Shown here one piece after another: positions 1 through 5,767 of a DNA stretch of 5,767 nt. Position 1 is the stretch's first letter. Each line of letters begins with the position of its first letter. The notes beneath the pieces were generated by a model. That model was not told where the DNA came from. It saw only the letters and a list, made by a program, of their open reading frames with translations, and searched no databases. The position numbers and the translations under genes were made by a program. Source of the stretch: CAYFIW01 sp964500645 (GTDB lineage: Bacteria > Chloroflexota > Dehalococcoidia > Lucifugimonadales > UBA826); NCBI GenBank assembly GCA_964500645.1, contig CAZCOH010000088.1:1-5767 (forward strand). Direction: 5' to 3'.

Positions 1-2
1 TC

Positions 3-191
3 CACGCCAATAACCCGGTGTGGTACGACCCGAACTCAATATCTGGTTGGTCTCAGGAAATTTCCGGCGGTTACAATTCACTTGAAACCATCACACTACT
101 GACAGAAGGTTTTGAGAATGAACAAAAAAGATTCAGAGGAACCATGCAAAAAGAGGATTGCAAACCCACTGCGGCTACCAAGTGTGAATAA
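3..191 (+). CDS. C-terminal fragment of a possible family-5 ABC substrate-binding protein
   Basis: Only the third forward frame is open from the left edge. It gives 62 residues beginning HANNPVWYDPNS and ending ATKCE before a TAA stop at 189-191; the other two forward frames hit stops early. The fragment has the texture of the C-terminus of extracellular solute-binding protein family 5 (peptide/nickel type): an aromatic-rich stretch around VWYDP, a Trp about nine residues later, then GGYNSLETITL, which resembles the asparagine-leucine-glutamate strand that closes many of these proteins. A basic tail of about 28 residues with two cysteines follows. The gene at the right end of the window is recognisably of this family, which makes the reading more plausible, but 62 residues without a diagnostic motif cannot prove it. 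It could be another secreted protein. That it is the end of a real gene is fairly secure, because a strong terminator-like stem follows it. Confidence 0.6.
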   Translation, partial: HANNPVWYDPNSISGWSQEISGGYNSLETITLLTEGFENEQKRFRGTMQKEDCKPTAATKCE

Positions 192-224
192 ATAAATCCT
201 GGATCACAGCAACACATGTGAACA

Positions 225-258
225 GGGCCCTCTATGTCTTAATCGGTATAGAGGGCCC
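225..258 (+). terminator. Intrinsic terminator-like hairpin after the first gene
   Basis: GGGCCCTCTAT at 225-235 is perfectly complementary to ATAGAGGGCCC at 248-258, giving an 11-bp GC-rich stem with a 12-nt loop, extendable by one G-U pair. It lies 33 nt after the TAA of the upstream gene. The following bases (TTCGTAATT) are only mildly T-rich, so termination may be incomplete or need a factor. The stem ends 34 nt before the next start codon, so a promoter for that gene would have to overlap the hairpin unless the stem is read through. The stem is nearly symmetrical and could also act on the other strand. Confidence 0.7.
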
Positions 259-292
259 TTCGTAATTGGAAAATAAGTCCAGCACCCATTAG

Positions 293-1882
293 ATGACTAA
301 AACCACCATCATAACCACTATTGCCCTAATTGGCGTTGCCGCCTTGATAATGTTCATTGGATCAAGGTCAAGCAAAGTCGGAGACCCTTGGGAAGGATAT
401 GAATTTACTCAATATCCTGAAAGGTTTGTAACCCCCACACCAGTAACATATCCTCATGTTCTCACAAAGGATATAGATTGTTCAGTTTGGTCCGAAGGAA
501 TCACTTATGACATTAGTAATGTAAATAGTGAATTACCAGGGAAAATATTATTGCAAGTGAAAAGACATCCAAATGACAGTCTCACTGAAGTCTGGTCGGT
601 GAATGATGATGGAACTGGCCTAACAAACCTGTCATATCTTAACGGCCTTGAAACTTCTGGAATAATTGGAATGGATAACATTTCTGTCTCAAGAGATGGA
701 AATAGAATAGCCTTCACCCACGACGGGACTCAGTCCAGACTTTATGGGTCTAGCGCAATTAGAAGTGTCAATACCGGATACGTTGAAGGGACTGAAATAC
801 GGAAATTACGCGACCGAAAAGTTGAAAAACATGTATCCGTAATTTTACCCAATGGCGAAAATCTGCAAAGGGTATTAGACATAGATAAAGACCACACTCC
901 AGTGATGTTCACAAGATTTGGAACAAGTACTTCATATGAATTTCAAGAAAACCCAAACGAGGTCAAGTCATTTCAAAAAAATCCGAACCCTATGTGGCAT
1001 CCAAATGGCAAGGAAATAAGCGCCTTACTCAATAATTCTCTCGACGCACAGACTTATTTAATAGCAACAGACAAACCTTCTACTCTAACTCCTAAAGAAC
1101 TGGTCCCCGGCGTCAAGGTCATAGGACATGGCATATGGTCAGCTGATGGTGAACATCTTGCATTTGTTGGCATAAATAAAGATTCCGACAAAATATATAC
1201 AGGGATTAAGAATGAAACTACAGGAGTCACAACAATAGTATTTGATGGTTTAAGCGCCAAGTTAATAGATTGGAGTCCGAATGGGTCCATGATTACCGTC
1301 GAAGCGGAAGAAGATCTATTCGTATTAAGTTCGGATGGCTCATGTTATATAAGCGTCGGGGCCATAATAAAACAATCTGGGAACAATTTTGAACCTTCAG
1401 ACATAATGAAAGTTGTTGCATGGTCTCCAAACAGTGAAAGACTAATAGTTGGTTCGGGAAATTACGGGTTTTTCGTAATCAACATTAAAACTGAAACAGT
1501 TATTAAAATTCCTCGTACTAGTGACCTGATACTAGACTCATTGAGCTGGGATTCTGAAAACTACAATCATAACCAGTTCTGGAACCCATGGGACAAAAGC
1601 AGCTCAAAGATACTATTTAGTAGAACGATGCCTGGTGGGGGTATGGCCATTGCCCTCTACGATGTCGACAATAACGAAATGCAGATAATAGTTCCACCTG
1701 ACTCCAATTCAAGTTTTTATTATTATCCATCGTGGTCACCTAATCGGGACAAAATTTTATTTGTCAGAGGAGGGCAACTTATGACCGTGAACGAAGACGG
1801 ATCAAATTTAAATTCCATTACAGAAGAACTGGGCCTAGAATCCATTGCTCCTGTGTGGATAAGACAAAACCTCAACAATTAA
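293..1882 (+). CDS. Membrane-anchored or secreted TolB/PD40-type beta-propeller protein
   Basis: This 529-residue protein has an N-terminal hydrophobic segment (about residues 5-23) preceded by a Lys. It is either a signal anchor or a signal peptide; there is no cysteine there, so it is not a lipoprotein. The rest is built of TolB/PD40 (WD40-like) repeats whose signature, a Trp/Ser-Pro-Asn/Asp-Gly turn followed by a hydrophobic strand, recurs near residues 131-142, 234-246 (MWHPNGKEISALL), 281-292 (IWSADGEHLAFV), 326-337 (DWSPNGSMITVE), 376-387 (AWSPNSERLIVG), 418-443 (degenerate) and 480-491 (WSPNRDKILFVR). About seven blades are therefore likely. Such propellers usually serve as protein-interaction or ligand-binding scaffolds outside the cytoplasm. 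No catalytic domain, such as a prolyl-oligopeptidase hydrolase, follows, so an enzymatic role is not supported. The start is bounded by an in-frame TAG immediately upstream (290-292); no good Shine-Dalgarno sequence is visible. The next gene follows after 47 nt, suggesting an operon. The exact partner or ligand is unknown. Confidence 0.85.
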   Translation: MTKTTIITTIALIGVAALIMFIGSRSSKVGDPWEGYEFTQYPERFVTPTPVTYPHVLTKDIDCSVWSEGITYDISNVNSELPGKILLQVKRHPNDSLTEVWSVNDDGTGLTNLSYLNGLETSGIIGMDNISVSRDGNRIAFTHDGTQSRLYGSSAIRSVNTGYVEGTEIRKLRDRKVEKHVSVILPNGENLQRVLDIDKDHTPVMFTRFGTSTSYEFQENPNEVKSFQKNPNPMWHPNGKEISALLNNSLDAQTYLIATDKPSTLTPKELVPGVKVIGHGIWSADGEHLAFVGINKDSDKIYTGIKNETTGVTTIVFDGLSAKLIDWSPNGSMITVEAEEDLFVLSSDGSCYISVGAIIKQSGNNFEPSDIMKVVAWSPNSERLIVGSGNYGFFVINIKTETVIKIPRTSDLILDSLSWDSENYNHNQFWNPWDKSSSKILFSRTMPGGGMAIALYDVDNNEMQIIVPPDSNSSFYYYPSWSPNRDKILFVRGGQLMTVNEDGSNLNSITEELGLESIAPVWIRQNLNN

Positions 1883-1929
1883 AATAAAAAAATCCCTTAA
1901 AACTCCTTCTCCATTTTGGGACCAAATTT

Positions 1930-4900
1930 ATGTTTCGGATTAACTTAGACACAGATCTAAAAAAGCGACGACTAATTGGGATCGTCATTATATTAATTGC
2001 TCTAACATTCTTTTTGAGCCTGAATCGTTTTCCGAAAATTGATACTATTAACGCAGATCTTGCTGTTGTTAGTTCTCCATCTAGCGAATGCTTTCAAGGT
2101 TTCTGTATTGACAATCCTGAAAGAAAACCATTTCTAGAACGGTGGTGGACATTTTCAATCACATACCTGCAAAATGTGTCAATAGGAATGTTATTCGCCT
2201 TCGTAATGGCCGGCCTCACAGAGGCTTTTTTGTTCCCTCCAAATGTCACTGAACGATTCACCGGGACAGGAGCAAGAGGTGTCTTGAAGGGGTTAATTAT
2301 TGGCCCTATTGTCAACTTATGCTCCGCATGTATAGTCCCTATAGCTAATGGTTTCCGTAACCGAGGTGCGAGCCTTGAAACAACTGTTGCAATAACACAA
2401 AGTTCATCGACTTTAAATTTATTTGCCCTTGTTATGGCTGTGTTGGTTTTCAGTCCTTTAATTGGGGCCACGAGAATTGTTCTAAGCGTAATAGGAGTAC
2501 TACTACTTGGCCCCCTAGTTGCTTGGATTGTGAGAAGAAGTAATACGGGCTCAGAAACTGTGGATGATAATCCGATCTTAGCAGAGCTGGACAATATACC
2601 TGACGGCGTAACTTGGTATGAGTCGATAAGTACTGGATTTCTTCAGTTCTTTAGAGCCACATTTATTTATTTTCTAAAGCTAGGTCCAATCATGGTTGTT
2701 GCGGGGTTTGGCAGCGGTTTAGTAATTCAATGGATCAGCCCCGATACAGTGACTGCATGGGTTGGTGATGATGTACTCGGTATACTTATAGCTTCGACAT
2801 TAGGAATACTGATTAATGTTCCACTAATGTTTGAAATTCCACTAGTAGCGGCCATGCTGTTGTCAGGAATGGGCACGGCACCTGCAGGCGCACTTTTATT
2901 TACCGCGGCTGCGGGAGGTCCAATTACATTCTGGGGCCTATCTAAAGTTATGCCTTTAAAAGGGGTAGTGGCATTGACAATTGGTACGTGGGCCTTTGGG
3001 GTTATAGGTGGAACCGTGTTACTGGCCTTCACTTCGATAACAGAAGAAGATAGAGAATTTTCCTTCAGGGCAGATTATTCTTCCCAAACCACACAACCCA
3101 TTACTTCATCACGTTTAGACTCAGAAGCGAACGCTGTACCAGTAAAAACAGATGCCAATATGGATCGTGTGTTCGATGTTGACCCTTTTAAAAGTATTGG
3201 AACAACATCAAATGGCCAAAAGTTAGAAATATGGAACGATAGGCCAGGGATTGTTGTTTTCGACTACGATCGAGACAATGACCAAGACATCTATATCACC
3301 TCGGAAAGAGGCTACCCAAATAAGTTATATGAGAACAACGGATTGGGAGGGTTCACAGACGTCGCTGCAAAATCAGGAACGGCATTGACACATAAACACA
3401 GCACGGGCGCTATTGCATGCGACATAGACAATGATGGATTCCAAGATCTTTATGTGGGCTCATGGGGTGATCCTGACGATGGATTAGGATTCAGGTCAAC
3501 CCAGGAAGGTAATGTAGATAGCCTACTCAGAAACAATGGTGATGGAACCTTTCAAGACATAACTGAGAATGCATTTGGAGACTCCGCAAATCATAGATCG
3601 GCTACTAGCATCGCATGTGGAGATTTAAACAACGACGGATATGTTGATTTTTATGTAGGTAATTTACTAGACGAAGACTTTAGAGAATTTGAATACTTTC
3701 ACCATGCGGGACATTACAACCTCTTGTTCGAGAATCAAAAAGATTTAACTTTCATAGAACGAGGTTTTGATCTCCAGGTGCAAGGATCTGAAATTGATAT
3801 GGTGTATCCGGACGGTACACCTGTAAAGCACACAGATAAAGTCACCTCGAAAGAATATCAAGGATACGATCCTAATCTGTTGGATGCCGACGGTAATAGA
3901 ATAGGTGAACCAACAGGACAAACGCATGCAGTTTTGCTATTCGATCATGACAATGACGGGGATCAAGACTTATGGGTTGCAAATGATGGTGATCGTATCC
4001 GAGTGTACGAAAACATATCCGCAGGCGGCAACTTGGATTTTATTGAGGTGGGATCCGAACTCGGAGTAGATCAAATGGGAAGTTGGATGGGGTTCGCAGT
4101 TGGAGATTATGACTCCGATCGTGACTTAGATTTATTTGTTACTAACATAGGATTTCACTCATTGACACAGCCTCTTAAAGAAGATCCCAGAGGAACATGT
4201 GACTATTTCACAAGGTTTGTCTGGGGTACATGTTTACACATGCTTCTCTCTAATGACGGGAAAGGTGCTTTTATAGATTTAGCAGCAGATACTGAAGTGG
4301 AACCGAGCCCATGGGTTCCGCCAATTTCACTAGTCGCAGAAAATCTTCATGCAGACCATGAACAACCCACCGGATTAGCAGCATATGATTTCGGTTTCGG
4401 AACCACTTTTTTTGATTTTGATAATGACACCGATCAAGACCTTTACTGGCTGGGTTCCACCTTAGCAAGAGGTGAGGCCCCATTGGGAGGTATCTTCCCA
4501 AGTGCGGGCAGGATGCTACGTAACAATGGCGATGGGTCGTTTCAGGACATAACCGTTCAGTCTCAACTCCTAGATATAGTAAATGTCGATTATAGAGAAC
4601 TGGAAGAAAAATTTTATGCCAGAGGTAACCTGCAATTCCTCCGATCAAAAAGAATAAGCAGGCGTTTTCATGAAAACGGAAAAGGTGTCGCCCATGGAGA
4701 TTTAAATGGAGATGGTTTCGTAGACCTGATCGGCACAAACAGTAGTGGTGCCATTTTTACCGGACCATACGATCCGAGTATTGGCAAAGCCCCTACAGAA
4801 CTTGCTCCTGGACCAACCTTCATATGGCTGAATGCGGGCGGCACAAATAACTGGGTCAACATAAGATTGATCGGGAGGATGAGCATAGATAAAACCGGCA

Positions 4901-5166
4901 GTAATGCTGATGGAATCGGGGCAAAGGTATATTTAACCTCGAAGAGCATTAGAAATGGAGATTCTCTCACTCAGGTTCAGGAAGTAAGAGCTGGATCTAG
5001 TTATTTATCAATGGACAGTCTGAACCTAGAATTCGGTCTTGGCACTGCAGCTGTGGTAGATAAAATCCTAATTTTATGGCCTAGCGGGACCGAACAAATC
5101 CTAGAGAACATCCCAATCAACCAGCTATTGGAAATAAAAGAACCTGAATTATGTGAATGCGATTGA
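1930..5166 (+). CDS. ArsP/YraQ-like permease fused to a seven-motif FG-GAP/VCBS propeller and a C-terminal ASPIC/UnbV domain
   Basis: A single 1078-residue frame carries three modules. Residues 1-370 are a multi-pass permease: a first helix at about 15-32 after KKRR, then hydrophobic segments near 78-100, 118-140, 157-177, 181-201, 243-268, 280-310, 317-337 and 345-368. The segment NLCSACIVPIANGFRNRGAS (129-148) and the second-half repeat with P298, P304, G313 and AAGGP (327-331) match the internally duplicated ArsP_1/DUF318 (COG0701, YraQ) fold, known from organoarsenical and Cu/Zn efflux proteins. After a linker (about 371-437), seven DxDxDGxxD-type motifs lie at 445-453, 498-506, 565-573, 672-680, 726-734, 829-837 and 924-932, as expected for a seven-bladed FG-GAP/VCBS propeller. 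Residues about 973-1071 form an ASPIC/UnbV (PF07593) domain with DGIGAKV, EFGLG and WPSGTEQ. The K339/K344 loop should be cytoplasmic by the positive-inside rule, which puts the propeller outside. The start has a weak GGGA 8 nt upstream and no earlier in-frame start. The substrate is unknown. The domain calls are firm; the combined function is not. Confidence 0.9.
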   Translation: MFRINLDTDLKKRRLIGIVIILIALTFFLSLNRFPKIDTINADLAVVSSPSSECFQGFCIDNPERKPFLERWWTFSITYLQNVSIGMLFAFVMAGLTEAFLFPPNVTERFTGTGARGVLKGLIIGPIVNLCSACIVPIANGFRNRGASLETTVAITQSSSTLNLFALVMAVLVFSPLIGATRIVLSVIGVLLLGPLVAWIVRRSNTGSETVDDNPILAELDNIPDGVTWYESISTGFLQFFRATFIYFLKLGPIMVVAGFGSGLVIQWISPDTVTAWVGDDVLGILIASTLGILINVPLMFEIPLVAAMLLSGMGTAPAGALLFTAAAGGPITFWGLSKVMPLKGVVALTIGTWAFGVIGGTVLLAFTSITEEDREFSFRADYSSQTTQPITSSRLDSEANAVPVKTDANMDRVFDVDPFKSIGTTSNGQKLEIWNDRPGIVVFDYDRDNDQDIYITSERGYPNKLYENNGLGGFTDVAAKSGTALTHKHSTGAIACDIDNDGFQDLYVGSWGDPDDGLGFRSTQEGNVDSLLRNNGDGTFQDITENAFGDSANHRSATSIACGDLNNDGYVDFYVGNLLDEDFREFEYFHHAGHYNLLFENQKDLTFIERGFDLQVQGSEIDMVYPDGTPVKHTDKVTSKEYQGYDPNLLDADGNRIGEPTGQTHAVLLFDHDNDGDQDLWVANDGDRIRVYENISAGGNLDFIEVGSELGVDQMGSWMGFAVGDYDSDRDLDLFVTNIGFHSLTQPLKEDPRGTCDYFTRFVWGTCLHMLLSNDGKGAFIDLAADTEVEPSPWVPPISLVAENLHADHEQPTGLAAYDFGFGTTFFDFDNDTDQDLYWLGSTLARGEAPLGGIFPSAGRMLRNNGDGSFQDITVQSQLLDIVNVDYRELEEKFYARGNLQFLRSKRISRRFHENGKGVAHGDLNGDGFVDLIGTNSSGAIFTGPYDPSIGKAPTELAPGPTFIWLNAGGTNNWVNIRLIGRMSIDKTGSNADGIGAKVYLTSKSIRNGDSLTQVQEVRAGSSYLSMDSLNLEFGLGTAAVVDKILILWPSGTEQILENIPINQLLEIKEPELCECD

Positions 5167-5273
5167 GAATCCAAAAAACTTTAAGCCAGTGTCTCTAATT
5201 ACTCTTTAACAACATCCATAATTTTTGTTTTTCCCTATCATTCAGATTATTCTTGTAATAATTATTTTTATTT

Positions 5274-5289
5274 AGTATAAATTTATACT
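5274..5289. repeat. Perfect 16-bp palindrome, possible operator
   Basis: AGTATAAATTTATACT equals its own reverse complement over all 16 bases, and the symmetry ends at 5273/5290. It lies in the AT-rich segment about 150 bp before the start of the substrate-binding lipoprotein gene and overlaps the place where a -35 element would sit for the TATAAG hexamer at 5309-5314. This position and symmetry fit a site for a dimeric regulator. The composition is almost all A and T, so chance is a real alternative in a stretch this AT-rich. Confidence 0.4.
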
Positions 5290-5314
5290 TGCATATTGAC
5301 TATTACGCTATAAG
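5286..5314 (+). promoter_or_regulatory. Tentative sigma-70-type promoter for the lipoprotein gene
   Basis: TATAAG at 5309-5314 is a plausible -10 element at the boundary between the AT-rich segment and the GC-richer leader. It would start transcription near 5321, just before the first stem of the leader at 5328. A good -35 is lacking: TTGCAT (5289-5294) is only 14 bp away, and the hexamer at the 17-bp spacing, TACTTG, is weak. TTGACT at 5296-5301 is a better -35 but has no convincing -10 at 16-18 bp. The call therefore rests on position and one hexamer. Confidence 0.3.
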
Positions 5315-5327
5315 ATGTTGAAATCAG

Positions 5328-5417
5328 AGCGCTACCGCCTTCAGGTCTCCCTGAAAGGAACCCTGGGTGGACATAGGTGGCGTTATAAAAGCAGAAGCTT
5401 AGATCCAATTAAGCTTC
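5328..5417 (+). promoter_or_regulatory. Structured 5' leader of the lipoprotein mRNA, no recognised riboswitch class
   Basis: Three pairings can be drawn by eye. An outer 9-bp stem joins AGCGCTACC (5328-5336) to GGTGGCGTT (5376-5384), with two G-U pairs. Inside it, TTCAGG (5340-5345) and CCTGAA (5350-5355) form a 6-bp stem closing a TCTC tetraloop, extendable by CC/GG across a one-base bulge. A separate 8-bp perfect stem joins GAAGCTTA (5394-5401) to TAAGCTTC (5410-5417) over an 8-nt loop and ends 7 nt before the Shine-Dalgarno sequence. The segment is clearly richer in GC than the DNA just upstream. I do not recognise the conserved core of TPP, cobalamin, glycine, SAM, fluoride or guanidine riboswitches. 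It may be a regulatory or stabilising leader; no ligand is claimed. Confidence 0.4.
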
Positions 5418-5424
5418 AAAAGTT

Positions 5425-5432
5425 AGAGGAGG
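5425..5432 (+). promoter_or_regulatory. Strong Shine-Dalgarno sequence deciding the lipoprotein start
   Basis: AGAGGAGG ends 6 nt before the ATG at 5439-5441, near-ideal in sequence and spacing. It is much stronger than anything before the other two complete genes, which fits a highly expressed substrate-binding protein. It also settles the start against the overlapping frame that opens at the ATG at 5315. Confidence 0.88.
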
Positions 5433-5438
5433 ATTCAT

Positions 5439-5767
5439 ATGAAAAGTCGGTATGGAATCATATTCGTACTGATGGCCATGGTTGCAGTTTTCTCGATCGC
5501 GTGTAGCGCAGACGAAGAAGAGGAAACGGCAGCGCCTGCGGCAGCACCAGCGGCAGCTCCTGCGGCCACCGCAGCACCGGCATCAGCACCAGCACCAGCG
5601 ACAAGCGGTGGTGGACAACTTAAAGTAGCCATGAAGACATTGGGTAACGCTCAGGGTCTACCAGGAGTCGCTTCCGGCGGAACCGGTGACACTATTCCTT
5701 ATAGTTTGGGAATGATGGAGAAGATGGTTGAGAGAAAGGCATCAGACCTTTCCTACAAGCCTCATCT
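5439..5767 (+). CDS. Family-5 ABC transporter substrate-binding lipoprotein, N-terminal part
   Basis: The first 109 codons are present and the frame is still open at the window edge. Residues 1-21 form a lipoprotein signal peptide: MKSR, then a hydrophobic core, then SIA before Cys22. Cys22 is the presumed lipid-attachment residue, although Ser at -3 departs from the usual Leu/Val. An acidic run (D25-E29) and an Ala/Pro-rich flexible linker (about 31-55) hold the binding domain off the membrane. From residue 58, GGQLKVAMKTLGN is the first strand typical of extracellular solute-binding protein family 5, which binds peptides, nickel or other small solutes for ABC import. GDTIPYSLGMMEKMVERKASDLSY then corresponds to the helix and strand that normally follow. 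The solute cannot be told from the N-terminus. The Ala/Pro linker resembles SAR202-type Chloroflexota lipoproteins. The frame at 5315-5506 overlaps out of phase and is not a gene. Confidence 0.85.
   Translation, partial: MKSRYGIIFVLMAMVAVFSIACSADEEEETAAPAAAPAAAPAATAAPASAPAPATSGGGQLKVAMKTLGNAQGLPGVASGGTGDTIPYSLGMMEKMVERKASDLSYKPH

Noticed and set aside
1910..1929. TTTGG/CCAAA inverted repeat before the fusion gene
   Set aside because: Only five pairs with a two-base loop, which cannot form a stable hairpin.
2094..2594. 166-codon reverse-strand frame
   Set aside because: It lies entirely opposite the permease part of the fusion gene, whose protein-level match is clear. It is a shadow frame with no recognisable protein features.
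3163..3165. Internal ATG (residue 412) as a separate start for the propeller part
   Set aside because: No Shine-Dalgarno sequence precedes it, and a start there would give an FG-GAP protein with no export signal. The unbroken frame supports a single fused product.
4271..4738. 155-codon reverse-strand frame
   Set aside because: It is opposite the propeller-coding region, with a His/Leu/Arg-rich composition that reflects antisense reading of acidic repeats.
5246..5270. ATTATT/AATAAT hairpin followed by a T-rich run, considered as terminator of the fusion gene
   Set aside because: The stem is six A-T pairs only, about 80 nt after the stop codon, and too weak to call in such an AT-rich stretch.
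5328..5400. Possible tRNA or small structured RNA gene
   Set aside because: There is no T-loop sequence, no acceptor stem with a tRNA-like arrangement and no anticodon arm. The pairing is better read as an mRNA leader.
5315..5506. 63-codon forward frame starting upstream of the lipoprotein gene
   Set aside because: It has no Shine-Dalgarno sequence and runs out of phase across the well-supported lipoprotein start. Its region is better explained as a folded leader, and the peptide resembles nothing I know.
5435..5632. Reverse-strand frame rich in Ala and Gly
   Set aside because: It is the antisense of the Ala/Pro linker codons of the lipoprotein. The GC-rich codon repeats keep the other strand open by chance.

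Overview
The window looks like a piece of a free-living, probably marine bacterial genome of moderate-to-low GC. All four genes that can be supported lie on the + strand. The best taxonomic hint is the lipoprotein that starts near the right edge. It has a lipid-attachment cysteine, an acidic patch, a long Ala/Pro linker and then the N-terminus of a family-5 (peptide/nickel-type) ABC substrate-binding protein. That style is common in marine Chloroflexota of the SAR202 type. The assignment is an inference from protein style, not a search result.

Layout, left to right. Positions 3-191 hold the last 62 codons of a gene, possibly another family-5 substrate-binding protein. A perfect 11-bp stem at 225-258 probably terminates it. 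Positions 293-1882 encode a 529-residue membrane-anchored or secreted protein made of TolB/PD40-type beta-propeller repeats. After a 47-nt gap, 1930-5166 encodes a 1078-residue protein joining three modules in one frame: an ArsP/YraQ-like (COG0701, DUF318) multi-pass permease, a seven-motif FG-GAP/VCBS calcium-binding-type propeller, and a C-terminal ASPIC/UnbV domain. Positions 5167-5438 are non-coding. They contain an AT-rich segment with a perfect 16-bp palindrome, a possible promoter, and a GC-richer leader that can fold into several stems just before a very strong ribosome binding site. Positions 5439-5767 are the 5' part of the substrate-binding lipoprotein gene, which runs off the window.

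The two central genes are close and co-directional and probably co-transcribed. Both are predicted to place a beta-propeller outside the cytoplasmic membrane, and one of these propellers is covalently attached to a transporter of a family known for metal and metalloid (organoarsenical, Cu/Zn) efflux. The permease-propeller-UnbV fusion is the most notable item here. Its substrate and function cannot be read from the sequence. The flanking genes point to solute uptake, but no ABC permease or ATPase gene is present in the window.
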